Source of the DNA: Streptomyces monashensis
GTDB taxonomy: Bacteria > Actinomycetota > Actinomycetes > Streptomycetales > Streptomycetaceae
Direction of reading: 5' to 3'
DNA: 64,000 bases
Assembly: GCF_001866665.1 (NCBI RefSeq)
Contig: NZ_MLYO01000027.1
Coordinates: 62,001 to 126,000 of the forward strand
Within the stretch, counting starts at the first letter, position 1, and every line of letters starts with the position of its first letter. The notes below the pieces were generated by a model that saw only the letters and a list, made by a program, of their open reading frames with translations, had not been told where the DNA came from and made no database searches. Below, piece after piece: positions 39,850-49,374 of the stretch. The translations under genes were made by a program, and so were the position numbers.

Positions 39850-41259
39850 ATGACCACAGCCGAACCCCTCTCCAGATCAGCCGGGCCCTCCGCATCCGGA
39901 TCAGCCGCGCCGTCCGCGCCCTGCGCACCGGCCGCCACCGCCCCCCGCCGCGCCGCCCGGCTCGCCTTCGCCGGGATCGCCACCGGGAACCTGCTCGTCC
40001 TGCTGGACACCTCGATCCTCAACGTCGCCGTACCCGACATCCAGAGCTCGCTGCGGCCGGGCGCCGCCGCACTGCCGTGGACCGTGGACGCCTACACCGT
40101 CGTCTTCGCCGGGCTGTTGCTGGCCGGCGGAGTCTTCGCCGACCGCTGGGGCGCCCGGCGGGTCTACGCCGCGGCACTCGGGCTGTTCGCCGCGCTGTCC
40201 GTGGCGTGCGCGCTCGCGCCCGGCGCGGGCAGCCTGATCGCCGGGCGCGCGCTGCTCGGGGCCGCGGGGGCCGGGCTGGTGCCCGCCTCCCTGGCGCTGC
40301 TCATCCACCTGTATCCCGACCCCGGCCGCCGTACCCGCGCCATCGGCGCCTGGGCCGCGCTCAGCGGACTCGGCGCCGCGGCCGGCCCCGTGCTCGGCGG
40401 CGGCCTGGTCGAACTCGGCGGCTGGCGGCTGGTGTTCCTCGTCAACCCGCCCCTCGCCCTCGCCGCGCTGCTCCTCGCCCGCCGGCTGCCCGCGCCGCCG
40501 GTCGGGGCCGCGCGCGCCCTGGACCGGACGGGTCTGCTGCTGTCCACCGCCGGGCTCGGGCTGCTCACCTTCGGGCTGGTCGAGGCCGGGATCGAGGGCT
40601 GGGGCGCGCCGCGCGCCCTGCTGCCGCTCGCCGCCGCGCTCGTCTGCTTCGGCGCCGTCGTCGTCGTGGAACGCCGGGCCGCCGCCCCGGTGCTGCCGCC
40701 CGCGCTGCTCGCCCTGGCGCGGGTGCGGGCCGCGATGGTCGCCGCCGCGGTCTCGTGCTTCGCCTACTTCGGCGGGATGTACCTGCTCGCGGTGTGGCTC
40801 CAGCACACCTACGACCTGACCCCGCTGCGGGCCGGACTGGCCGCGCTGCCCATGGCGTTCCCGGTGTGCGTGATGCCGTTCTTCACCGGGCGGCTCGTGG
40901 CCCGCTACGGCCCCCGTCCCGTGCTGCTGACCGGCATGTCCGCCACGGTCGTCGCCGGCGCGCTGCTGGCCTGCGCGGCCGGACACCATCCGCCGCTGGC
41001 GCTGATCGTCGCCGCCGAGCTGGCGCTCGCCGCGGCCGGCACGTTGTCCATCCCGGGTGCCGCCGCCGCGGTGGCCGTCGCGGCGCCGCCGGAGTACGCG
41101 GCGACGAGCCAGGGCGCGCTGAACGGGATCCGGCAGGCCGGATCCGCCCTGGGCGTCGCGGTGCTGGGCACGCTGGGCGGCCTCACCGGGGCCGGGTATC
41201 TGCTGGCGGGGGTCGGGGTGCTCGCGGTGCTGCTGCTGGCCGGGACCGGCGATCGGTGA
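39850..41259 (+). CDS. MFS exporter, DHA2 family
   Basis: This 469-residue transporter has about 14 hydrophobic helices. The first helix region is LLVLLDTSILNVAVPDIQSS, and motif A is visible as LAGGVFADRWGARRVYAAAL. VLGGGLVELGGWRLVFLVNP gives the family antiporter-type motif. The ATG at 39850 starts a short Ser/Ala/Pro-rich tail before helix 1. A large open frame reaching back to 38851 is antisense to the LysR gene and is not coding. Control by the divergent LysR protein is expected; substrate unknown. Confidence 0.88.
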   Translation: MTTAEPLSRSAGPSASGSAAPSAPCAPAATAPRRAARLAFAGIATGNLLVLLDTSILNVAVPDIQSSLRPGAAALPWTVDAYTVVFAGLLLAGGVFADRWGARRVYAAALGLFAALSVACALAPGAGSLIAGRALLGAAGAGLVPASLALLIHLYPDPGRRTRAIGAWAALSGLGAAAGPVLGGGLVELGGWRLVFLVNPPLALAALLLARRLPAPPVGAARALDRTGLLLSTAGLGLLTFGLVEAGIEGWGAPRALLPLAAALVCFGAVVVVERRAAAPVLPPALLALARVRAAMVAAAVSCFAYFGGMYLLAVWLQHTYDLTPLRAGLAALPMAFPVCVMPFFTGRLVARYGPRPVLLTGMSATVVAGALLACAAGHHPPLALIVAAELALAAAGTLSIPGAAAAVAVAAPPEYAATSQGALNGIRQAGSALGVAVLGTLGGLTGAGYLLAGVGVLAVLLLAGTGDR

Positions 41260-41279
41260 CCGAGGATCCGTGGCGCGGT

Positions 41280-42317
41280 TCAGGCGGCCAGCGGGTTCAG
41301 GACCAGCGGTTCGATCCGGCCCTCCAGCATCTCGCCGAGCCCCTGGGCCGCGCAGATGTCGGGCCGCTCGGCGATGTGCACCGGCATCCCGGTGGCCTCG
41401 CGCAGCATCTCGTCGAAGCCCGGCAGCAGCGCCGAACCGCCGACCATCGTGATCCCGCGGTCGGCGAGGTCGGCCACCAGGTCGGGCGGGCAGGCGCGCA
41501 GCACCTTGCCGATGCCGTCCAGGACACCGGTGAGCGGGGTCTGGATCGCCTCCCGTACGGCGGCGGTGTCGACCCGGACGCTGCGGGCGAGCCCGGTGGC
41601 CACGTCCCGCCCGTGGATCTCGGTCTGCGCGGGCCCCTGTGCGGTCAGCCCGTTGCCGGACAGCGCCAGTTGCAGCGGTCGTACGGACTGGCTGGGCAGT
41701 ATCAGCTCGTGCTCGTGCCGCAGGTGCTGCACGATCGCGTGGTCCACCGCCTCGCCGCCCACCGGGATCCGCTCGGCGGTCACGATGGAACCGAGCGAGA
41801 GGACGGCCACCTGGGTGGCCGCCGCCCCGCACACCATGATCATGGTGGCCTCGGGGCGCTCGACGGGCAGTCCGCAGCCGATGGCGGCGGCGATGAGCGT
41901 GTCCACCAGCTCGACCTTGCGCGCGCCCAGCCCGACCAGTGTCTCGGTGGTCGCCCGCTGGGCCAGCGGATCCGCGTCGTGCGGGGTGCAGGCCGCCGCG
42001 CGCAGCCGCAGGTTGCGGCGCAGGGCGCGGCGCGTCTTGTCGCCGAGAAGCTGGCGCAGCATGCGCTGGGCCATCTCGATGTCCACCACCGTGCCCCCGG
42101 CGATCGGCCGGACGACCCGGATGTAGTCCGGCGTCCGCCCCATCATCTGCTCCGCGAACTCGCCGACGGCTATGAGCGCGCCGGTGCGGGTGTTCACGGC
42201 GGCGGCGGAGGGCTGGTCCACGAGGAGACCGGCCCCCTTCACATAGATGCGGGTGCGGGCCGCGCCCAGGTCGACGGCGAAGTGGCAGCGGCGCAACTGC
42301 TCCAGACTGACGGTCAC
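41280..42317 (-). CDS. mbl: MreB-like actin homologue (Mbl)
   Basis: This 345-residue bacterial actin family protein begins VSLEQLRRCHFAVDLGAART, where phosphate-1 loop sequence VDLGAARTR is typical. The second phosphate segment and connect motif lie around MIMVCGAAATQVAVLSLGSI and the adenosine region is ITMVGGSALLPGFDEMLREA. It matches the divergent Streptomyces Mbl (SCO2451 type) rather than classical MreB. In Streptomyces these proteins are linked to spore-wall integrity and sporulation rather than rod shape. The GTG at 42317 follows GGGAGGATC. Confidence 0.85.
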   Translation of the reverse strand: MTVSLEQLRRCHFAVDLGAARTRIYVKGAGLLVDQPSAAAVNTRTGALIAVGEFAEQMMGRTPDYIRVVRPIAGGTVVDIEMAQRMLRQLLGDKTRRALRRNLRLRAAACTPHDADPLAQRATTETLVGLGARKVELVDTLIAAAIGCGLPVERPEATMIMVCGAAATQVAVLSLGSIVTAERIPVGGEAVDHAIVQHLRHEHELILPSQSVRPLQLALSGNGLTAQGPAQTEIHGRDVATGLARSVRVDTAAVREAIQTPLTGVLDGIGKVLRACPPDLVADLADRGITMVGGSALLPGFDEMLREATGMPVHIAERPDICAAQGLGEMLEGRIEPLVLNPLAA

Positions 42318-42477
42318 GACGATCCTCCCGGTGCGCGGGCTCTGGTGCGCCCGGCCGGACGGCGGGCCCCACACACTGCATCCTGCGCGGGGGCGGGAGC
42401 GGGCGCCCCCTGGGGGCGGCCGGGCGGGGTGCCGCTGAACGGGGGTATTTTGCGGCCGCTCCGGTGTGTCCGCTGGA

Positions 42478-45400
42478 TCACAGGGCGCGGGCGGCCTCCA
42501 GCAGGGGTTCCAGCGACGACAGGGTGATCTCGCTGCCTCCCTCGCGCAGGTGCCGCCGCCCGGTGGCGGTGGGGGCGTACCCGACGAAGGGGAGGCCGAG
42601 CTGCTGGGCGGCGGTGAGTTCGGCGACCGACGAGCTGATCAGGACGCCGGTACGGGCCGGCGCGCCGGGGGCGCCCAGGGCGCGCAGCAGGCAGTCGGGG
42701 TCGGGCATCAGCAGGCCCAGGTCGTCCCGGCGGCCGTGGACGCCCGCGAGGGGCAGGCGGGCGGGCGTCAGACAGCGGTGGACGGCCTGCGTGCCCACGT
42801 CCGTCACCACGCTGACGCGGCGACCGGACCCGTGCAGGGCGCGGACGAGCGCGCGGGACAGGTGGGTCGCGGGCGCGTCGGGAACGGCCCGCAGTTCGAG
42901 GTCGTCGAGGCGCGCCCGCAGCTCGGGGCCGAGCCGGTCGTGGGCGAAGGCGCGCAGCAGATCCAGCGGATGCACGAACGCCTCCCGGCCGGTGTCACCC
43001 GCGACGGCGGGCGCCCGGCCTGCCAGCGCGTCCCGCGGATCACGGTGTTCGGCCACCACCGACAGCAGGTCGAGCACGGCCTCGCGTGCCGTCCGCGCCG
43101 AGAACAGCCGGGCGAGCGGACCGTCGAAGCCGATCAGCACACTCCCGGCACCGGCGAGGAGGGCCGCCAGCCGGCCCCGCGACGGCAGCGACGGTTCCGC
43201 CGCCGGTGCGGGTGCGCCCTCCGGGACCAGTCGCACGGTGTACGACACGGCCAGTCCCGGCACCGGCCAGCCGCCCACCTGCGCGTTCACCGCCCGCTGG
43301 GCCGCACCCGCACGGCGCAGCGGATGACCGCGCGTGACGCGGGCCGCCACGTCGCGCAGATGCTCCAGCAGGAGCCCGGCGACATCGGCGGTCCCGCCGC
43401 GGACGAAGGCGATGGGAGCGGCGACGTGCCAGGACAGCTCGACCGTGGCCGTGAAGACGCCCTTGCCGGAGCTGGGCAGGGACAGGGTGTGCCGGGCGTG
43501 GTGCGGGGTGAGGTCGACCGAGTAGTACGTCTCCGGGAGCGGCGGACGCGTGCCGTACGGGTGGATCGGGTCGAGCAGCCGGAGCGGGCCGTCGGGCCGG
43601 GTGTGGACGATCGCGGTGCGGCCCGGGGCGGGGACACCCAGCTCGCGCAGGTCGCGGGCGATGAAGGGGCCCTGGACCAGGCCGCGTTCGCCGGGCTCGG
43701 CCGATCGCGGGGACCCCGGCCCCCCGAGGGGGCAGTACCAGGCGACCGGCGGGCTGTCCGGGGCGTCGTCGCCGTACAGCGGCCAAAAGCGCCGGGTGCC
43801 CTGGGCGGCGGAGCTGGTGGTGAAGTCGTCGTACAGCGCGGGCTCCACGACGACCAGGACGTCCGCGGCTTTCTCGGGCAGCCGCGCGGGCGTCCGGCCG
43901 AAGGTCACCCGCAGGCGTGGCGGATCGGCCAGCCGGGCCAGGGCGTACGGGAGTTCACGCAGCACGGCGACCAGGACGGGCAGCAGGAAGACGCCGGGCT
44001 CGACGCGCACCAGGTAGCCGTCGGGGCGGACCTCCACCTCGTACTGGCGCGGGGTGAGCGAGCCGCGCGCGAGGATGTCGTGCACGGTGGCTTCGAGGGT
44101 GATGCGCGCTTCGGGGCGGCCGGTGAGGGCGTCGGCGGTGAAGAGGATCCCGGAGCGGTCGCCGACGGCGTCGGCTTCGACAGCGGCCCCGTCTCCGGCT
44201 CGGGCTCCGGCTCCGGCCGGGGCGGGGGCTTCGGGTTCGGCCGGCACGCCCTGCGCGGTGCGGTCCGTGGCGAGCCGTCGCACGCTGTCCTCGCTGAGCG
44301 TGGCGAACGGTTCTCCCTCCACGGCCGTCCCCGCCCCGTGCGCGGACGGGACCGACGCCGCGAACTCGCCCGGCGCCCGGCCCGCCCTGCGGTCGATGAA
44401 CTCACCCATCCGGTCGAGGAGTTCGACGGTCTGCTTGCGGGCGGTGCGCGGCAGGCCGAGCAGGAGCAGCTCGCGGACCCCCTCCCGGAAGGCGTAGCTG
44501 CCGGGCGCGCCGCCCGGCACCGTGGTGAGCATGCCGCTCAGGACGACCTCCGCCAGGTGCCGGGGCCGCGGATCCGGTTCGACGGCGGCCTGCACCAGCC
44601 GCATGACCGGCAGATCGGGGCGCCCCACCGCGAGATGGCCGGCCAGCCGGAACGCCTCGGGGGAGGCCGTCGCGCGAAACCGCAGGACCAGCTCCTCGGC
44701 GGACAGCAGGCCGACGTCCGTCCGGTCCTCGGTGTCCGCCGGCAGCGGACGGCCCAACTCGGCCGCCGCGGCGGGGAACTCCACCCCGCCCGGCGCCGTG
44801 AGCAGCCCCGCCCAGTGCCCCAGCCACCGCGGCTCCGGCTCCAGCACGGGCAGCGGCACGACCCGGTCGGTCCCGTCGATCCCGTCGGCCCCGGTGGACT
44901 CCGGCCGCTCGTACGAGGTGAACGCCAGCGTCGCCGTGGGCGCCGCCGGGTACGGAGCCGACAGGCGGCCGGGGGTCGTGGGCAGGGCCGTGTCCCGCCA
45001 CAGGTGCTCCGGGAGCGGCTGTACGACGGCCAGGGGCATCCGGCGCGCCCACCGGTGCAGCGTGGCGTACCAGAGGGTGCCGGCGGGCCCCTCGCGCCAC
45101 TGCGGGCCCATGCAGTCGCTGATCAGGAGGGTGACGCCGCGGCCGTCGGCGGGGTCGTGCGAGCCGGGGCCGCGTACGGTGCCGTCGGCGGCGGCGCGGT
45201 ACAGGGCGACCGTGCGGAACAGGCCCGACTGGGCGATGACCGTGTGCAGTTCGCGGATCAGGGGGCGCCAGACCGGCATGGTGGGACCGGCGTCGTACAC
45301 CAGGTTCAGCCGCAGCCAGCGCTCCCGCGCGGGCCGCAGCACGGGCAGCCACCACTCGGGGTCGGCGCCCAGCCGGGCGATGCGGTCGACGGTCTCCCGC

Positions 45401-45846
45401 TCCGCCAGCTCGTGGCCCACGGGTGCGTCGACGCGGCGGCCCAGCGGGCGCAGCGCGCGTTGCAGCGCGAGCGGGTGGCGCAGCATCGGGGGTGCCGGGG
45501 CGAGGAGCGTGGTGTGGCGCCGGTCCGCCGCCGTGGCGGCGCGGGGGGAGGGCAGGTGCAGGGGGACGCGGGTGGGTTCGGGAAGCGGCCGGGAAGGCTC
45601 GGACGGGGCCGGCGGCCGTGCCACGACCGGGGCCAGGGGCGGGGGCGGGTCGGCTGCGCGGCCGGTGTCCTCGGGTTCGGTGGTGACCTCGGGATCGGAG
45701 GCGGGGGCGTCGGGCCGCATGTGCCGGGCCAGCCACAGCAGTTCGGCCAGTTCGAGCGCCGTCGGACGGACTCCGTGGGCCGCCCCGGCGAGGACGTCGG
45801 CGAGGCGGGCCAGGGGAGCCGGGGAGCCGGGACGCTCAGAAGACAT
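42478..45846 (-). CDS. SAV_2336-type protein with C-terminal HAD-like region
   Basis: This very large (1,122-residue) cytosolic protein has an N-terminal SAV_2336-like region (LARLADVLAGAAHGVRPTAL, then LELAELLWLARHMRP, and PEWWLPVLRPARERWLRLNL with the vWA-like RGVTLLISDCMG). The middle is a long effector-type segment ending near RSAEPGERG. The last ~250 residues are HAD-like: VLIGFDGPLARLFSARTARE, SVVTDVGTQAVHRCL and a C-terminal GVLISSSVAELTAAQQLGLP. It overlaps the MoxR gene by 11 bp. Context places it in a MoxR/trypsin-associated conflict operon. Confidence 0.8.
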   Translation of the reverse strand: MSSERPGSPAPLARLADVLAGAAHGVRPTALELAELLWLARHMRPDAPASDPEVTTEPEDTGRAADPPPPLAPVVARPPAPSEPSRPLPEPTRVPLHLPSPRAATAADRRHTTLLAPAPPMLRHPLALQRALRPLGRRVDAPVGHELAERETVDRIARLGADPEWWLPVLRPARERWLRLNLVYDAGPTMPVWRPLIRELHTVIAQSGLFRTVALYRAAADGTVRGPGSHDPADGRGVTLLISDCMGPQWREGPAGTLWYATLHRWARRMPLAVVQPLPEHLWRDTALPTTPGRLSAPYPAAPTATLAFTSYERPESTGADGIDGTDRVVPLPVLEPEPRWLGHWAGLLTAPGGVEFPAAAAELGRPLPADTEDRTDVGLLSAEELVLRFRATASPEAFRLAGHLAVGRPDLPVMRLVQAAVEPDPRPRHLAEVVLSGMLTTVPGGAPGSYAFREGVRELLLLGLPRTARKQTVELLDRMGEFIDRRAGRAPGEFAASVPSAHGAGTAVEGEPFATLSEDSVRRLATDRTAQGVPAEPEAPAPAGAGARAGDGAAVEADAVGDRSGILFTADALTGRPEARITLEATVHDILARGSLTPRQYEVEVRPDGYLVRVEPGVFLLPVLVAVLRELPYALARLADPPRLRVTFGRTPARLPEKAADVLVVVEPALYDDFTTSSAAQGTRRFWPLYGDDAPDSPPVAWYCPLGGPGSPRSAEPGERGLVQGPFIARDLRELGVPAPGRTAIVHTRPDGPLRLLDPIHPYGTRPPLPETYYSVDLTPHHARHTLSLPSSGKGVFTATVELSWHVAAPIAFVRGGTADVAGLLLEHLRDVAARVTRGHPLRRAGAAQRAVNAQVGGWPVPGLAVSYTVRLVPEGAPAPAAEPSLPSRGRLAALLAGAGSVLIGFDGPLARLFSARTAREAVLDLLSVVAEHRDPRDALAGRAPAVAGDTGREAFVHPLDLLRAFAHDRLGPELRARLDDLELRAVPDAPATHLSRALVRALHGSGRRVSVVTDVGTQAVHRCLTPARLPLAGVHGRRDDLGLLMPDPDCLLRALGAPGAPARTGVLISSSVAELTAAQQLGLPFVGYAPTATGRRHLREGGSEITLSSLEPLLEAARAL

Positions 45847-46897
45847 CGGGCTGCGCGCTCTGCCCGAGGTACGGCATCAGCTGTTCGGCCAGCTGCTCCA
45901 GGGACCCGGCGTCCAGGTCGGCGGAGCGGGCCAGGTAGATAGCGTTGAGCAGCTGGTCGGTGGCCAGGTCGCCGGCGCCCGCCCGGGACAGGAAGCGGTC
46001 GATCAGGCTCTGCGCGTACGCGTCGGGTTCGCCCAGGTGGGCCCGGACGATCTCGGCGAGGTGCCGGTCGTCCGGCTGCCGCAGATGCAGAGTGACACAG
46101 CGGCGCAGGAAGGCGGGCGGGAACTCGCGCTCGCCGTTGCTGGTGAGGACGACGAAGGGGAAGGCCCGGCAGCGTACCCGGCCGCGCGCGACCGGGACCC
46201 GCTCGTCGGTGCCGTCGGCCATCACCTCGGCGGCGCCGCCCGGGGCGAGCCGGGCGGCGCGCACCAGCTCGGGGATCTCGTACTGGCCCTCCTCCAGCAC
46301 GTTCAGCAGGTCGTTGGGCAGGTCGAGGTCGCTCTTGTCGATCTCGTCGATGAGCAGGGCGCGGGGGCGGGCGTACGGCAACAGGGCGGTGCCGAGCGGG
46401 CCGAGGCGCAGATGGTGCTCGATGCCGGACCCGTCGTCCGTGCCGACCGCGCCGTCCGTGCTGCCGGTACCGTCCGCGCCGCCCGTGGCGTCGGCCGCCT
46501 GCCGGGCCGCGTACAGGCGGGAGAGCGGGTCGTACTGGTAGAGGCCGTCGTGCAGCGTGCTGCGGCTCGTGATGTTCCAGCGCAGCACCGGGCCGAGCCG
46601 CAGTTCGCGGGCGACCGCGTACACGAGCGAGGACTTCCCGGTGCCCGGCGGGCCGGTGACCAGCAGCGGACGGCGCAGATACAGCGCCGCGTTGACCAAC
46701 TGGACCGTCTGCTCCGTGGCCTGGTAGGTCCGGGCGCGGTGCAGGCGGTCCGGGGACACGGCCGAGGCGTCGGCCGCCGTGTCCGGGGCGTCGAGCACCG
46801 GCGAGCCGTCGAAGGCCCGCCAGGGTGGCGGCGGGGGCAGCTTCGTGATGCCGTCGTGCGGCTCGTTCGTACCGGTGTAGACGGGCCACAGGGGCAT
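45836..46897 (-). CDS. MoxR-family AAA+ ATPase
   Basis: This 353-residue AAA+ ATPase has Walker A PLLVTGPPGTGKSSLVYAV, Walker B RALLIDEIDKSDLDLPNDLL and sensor 1 in FPFVVLTSNGEREFPPAFLR, with an arginine finger region RRCVTLHLRQPDDRHLAEIV. The variant is the one found next to SAV_2336-type genes. MoxR ATPases act as chaperone-like remodelers, usually on a vWA partner; here the partner would be the SAV_2336-type protein encoded immediately downstream. Confidence 0.9.
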   Translation of the reverse strand: MPLWPVYTGTNEPHDGITKLPPPPPWRAFDGSPVLDAPDTAADASAVSPDRLHRARTYQATEQTVQLVNAALYLRRPLLVTGPPGTGKSSLVYAVARELRLGPVLRWNITSRSTLHDGLYQYDPLSRLYAARQAADATGGADGTGSTDGAVGTDDGSGIEHHLRLGPLGTALLPYARPRALLIDEIDKSDLDLPNDLLNVLEEGQYEIPELVRAARLAPGGAAEVMADGTDERVPVARGRVRCRAFPFVVLTSNGEREFPPAFLRRCVTLHLRQPDDRHLAEIVRAHLGEPDAYAQSLIDRFLSRAGAGDLATDQLLNAIYLARSADLDAGSLEQLAEQLMPYLGQSAQPDVF

Positions 46898-46937
46898 GGG
46901 TTCTTCTTCTCCGTGGGGGACGGGGGCGTACGGTCGG

Positions 46938-48707
46938 TCAGCCGACGGGGGAGTGCAGGCTCGCGGTGGCCTCGGGGAAGCAGCGTGGATCGTCCCAGAG
47001 GAGCTGGAGGTCTCTCGCCCAGTGCCGGTCCGGGTCGTCGGCGGCCTCCGCGGTCAGCCGCAACGACAGGATGTGGCGCGGGAGTTCGGCGGGCGGGACC
47101 CCGGCGAGCGAGGTGGACAGCCGGTCGAGGAACTCAACTCCCGGACAGGCCTGCGTGTCGTGCGCACCACCGGCACAGACCGGATCCCCGTGCCCACCGC
47201 CGGAGCCGGCCGGATTCCCCTGTGCGGTGCCGGGGCAGCCGGTTCGGGGCCACAGGAGGATCGGGACGGGGACCGTCAGGCCGACCTCGAAGTGCCGGCG
47301 CGCCTCCGCGGGCGAGGACGCGAAGGCCGCCAGTCCGGCGTCGCCGTCCCACAGCCGTTTGCGCAGGCTCGGAGGCCGCTCCCGGGTGCCGCACTCGACC
47401 CGGTGCACCTCGGCCCCGTGCCCCGCGTCCAGCTTCTGCCACTTCCTGTGCAGCTGGTGGCGCAGCCTGCCGCTGTGGTGGCGCGCGCGGTCGGTCACCA
47501 CGAGGGGATAGGCGCAGCCGAGCGGCGTGCTGTCCTCCGCGCTGCACTCCCAGTGCGCCACCGCCTCGTTGAGCCACTCCCGCGACAGCACGAACGTCAC
47601 CAGCTCGTCGGCGTCCGGGGCGAGGTGCGCGACGGCCTCGTCGATACGGCTCTGCACATAGGCCCGTACGGCGGTCCGCGGCAGCCGGCCCGCACCCACC
47701 GGCCGGCGCCGTCCGTCGCGGTACGCGGACACCTCGACGGTCACCTGGTCGGGACCGGCGCCACTGTGATCGATCTCGACGACGACCGGGGACCAGGCGG
47801 AAGGGCCGGAGGAGGGGGGTACGGGGGAGGGGTGCGGGGGAGCGGGCGCCGGGGGCCGTGCCGTAGCGCTCCCCAGCAGTTCCTGGAGCCGGTCGGCGAG
47901 GCGGCCCATCGCCCGCGGGTCCGGGACCTCCCACTGCACATACGCGGCGGCCGCCCCCAGGGAGGCGAAACCGCCGGTCGGCAGGGGCGGTCCGAAGGCG
48001 CCCACCGCGTCCACGTACAGCCGGTTCGGATCGCACACCGGGTCGCCCGCCGCCCGCCGCAGCAGGGCGTACAGCCGCCGGCGGGCGTCGTCGCCGTGGC
48101 CGGGGGTGGGCACCAGCTCGCCCAGTCCGGGCCAGTACCGGGCCATGACGTCCAGCGGCAGCATGCGGCCCTTGCGCACCTCGGCCGTGCCCGAGGCCGC
48201 GGAGACCATGCCGACCACCCTGCCGTCCGGCAGCGTCGCCGCGGACCCGCTGAATCCGGCCACGAGCGGCTGCCCGTGCCCGCTCCACGCGACCAGTTCC
48301 AGCCACTCGTCGGCGATCAACTGGCCCGATACGGCCTGGTATTCGGCGAGCGTGCCCTCGTCGTAGCCCTCGGGGAAGCCGTAGGCGATCAGCTTCGGGT
48401 ACGGGTCGGCGTACGCGGCGTCGGGCGGGGCGAAGGCGGCCGGGGCGAGCGGTATGTCGCGGTCCAGTTCGAGTACGGCGACGTCCCCGGGGTCGGTGAC
48501 CGCACCGGCCCAGCCGCCGTGGGCGACGACCGACGCGGGCACCTCGCCCAGTTCCCGGGCGTGCGGGAAGGACACGGACACCGCTGCCCGCTCGCTCCGC
48601 CTGACGACGTGGGCGCAGGTCAGCACCCGGCGGCCGGTGACCAGGAAACCGGCCCCCACCTCGTCGCCGCAGAGGATCCGGGCATGCCAGGCGGCGCTGC
48701 TCCTCAC
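46938..48707 (-). CDS. Trypsin-like protease fused to a VMAP-type C-terminal region
   Basis: This 589-residue protein has no signal peptide, so it is expected in the cytosol. The N-terminal trypsin fold has its His in GRRVLTCAHVVRRSERAAV, Asp in DPGDVAVLELDRDI and Ser in QPLVAGFSGSAATLPDGRVV; all three are present. From about residue 200 it continues into a long region (LYALLRRAAGDPVCDPNRLY onward) ending in LQLLWDDPRCFPEATASL, resembling the VMAP parts seen in MoxR-linked systems. It starts at a GTG overlapping the stop of the small upstream gene (GTGA). Confidence 0.78.
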   Translation of the reverse strand: MRSSAAWHARILCGDEVGAGFLVTGRRVLTCAHVVRRSERAAVSVSFPHARELGEVPASVVAHGGWAGAVTDPGDVAVLELDRDIPLAPAAFAPPDAAYADPYPKLIAYGFPEGYDEGTLAEYQAVSGQLIADEWLELVAWSGHGQPLVAGFSGSAATLPDGRVVGMVSAASGTAEVRKGRMLPLDVMARYWPGLGELVPTPGHGDDARRRLYALLRRAAGDPVCDPNRLYVDAVGAFGPPLPTGGFASLGAAAAYVQWEVPDPRAMGRLADRLQELLGSATARPPAPAPPHPSPVPPSSGPSAWSPVVVEIDHSGAGPDQVTVEVSAYRDGRRRPVGAGRLPRTAVRAYVQSRIDEAVAHLAPDADELVTFVLSREWLNEAVAHWECSAEDSTPLGCAYPLVVTDRARHHSGRLRHQLHRKWQKLDAGHGAEVHRVECGTRERPPSLRKRLWDGDAGLAAFASSPAEARRHFEVGLTVPVPILLWPRTGCPGTAQGNPAGSGGGHGDPVCAGGAHDTQACPGVEFLDRLSTSLAGVPPAELPRHILSLRLTAEAADDPDRHWARDLQLLWDDPRCFPEATASLHSPVG

Positions 48708-49189
48708 CGGTCGGCGGACTCCGGTCCCGACGCGGCCGGTCCCGCGGTGTCCTGCCCCGCCCGGCCCTGCCCCGGCACGGTCTGCCCCGGCAGCGGCGTC
48801 TGTCCGGGCACGGTCTGCCCCGGCGCGCCGTGTCCCGGGCCGACCGGGTGTGCCGCGCCCTGCTCCGGCACGCCCGGGCCCGCCGACCAGCTGAGCTTGA
48901 CGACCAGGTGGCCCTCCGTCGACCCCTTCGCGATGACCGCACCGGCCTCCGCGGACAGCTTCACGCCGAACTCGATCTCCACCTCGTCGGGGCGCAGGCT
49001 GCCGTCCCGGAAGACCCGCAGCGCGGACGCGGCCGCCGCCCGGACCCCCTCCAGCGCGCCCTCGAACGTGCGCGCCGCCAGCGCCGGCCCGTCGCCGCGC
49101 GAGACGAGGCGGGCGCCCGAACGGGTACTGACGTCCTCTGCCAGCACGAGTGCGCCGTCCTCGGTCCTGAACTCCATCAACCCGTCCAT
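48704..49189 (-). CDS. CU044_2847-like (trypsin-co-occurring) protein
   Basis: This ~161-residue protein carries the small domain that co-occurs with trypsin-type conflict genes: MEFRTEDGALVLAEDVSTRS, ARTFEGALEGVRAAAASALR, and DEVEIEFGVKLSAEAGAVIA followed by KGSTEGHLVVKLSW. After about residue 110 it becomes a low-complexity Pro/Gly/Gln tail with repeated VPGQ-type units. The start is uncertain: Met at 49189 fits the domain, while the open frame reaches 49234. It is the first gene of the four-gene operon. Confidence 0.75.
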   Translation of the reverse strand: MDGLMEFRTEDGALVLAEDVSTRSGARLVSRGDGPALAARTFEGALEGVRAAAASALRVFRDGSLRPDEVEIEFGVKLSAEAGAVIAKGSTEGHLVVKLSWSAGPGVPEQGAAHPVGPGHGAPGQTVPGQTPLPGQTVPGQGRAGQDTAGPAASGPESADR

Positions 49190-49374
49190 GGCGCCGCTCG
49201 CTCCCCGTCCGTACTCGTTCGTGACGCTGACCAACTCCTATGTTACGGACGGTGCTTCACAAGTCCCGTTTTCCCCGGCGAGCGGCGAGGCGTCGGCCGA
49301 GGTTGGCGGGAATCCGCCACCGTCGCTCGGCACCGGCGATCAGGGGGTGAGGCAGCGGCCGGTGGTGCCCGCCC

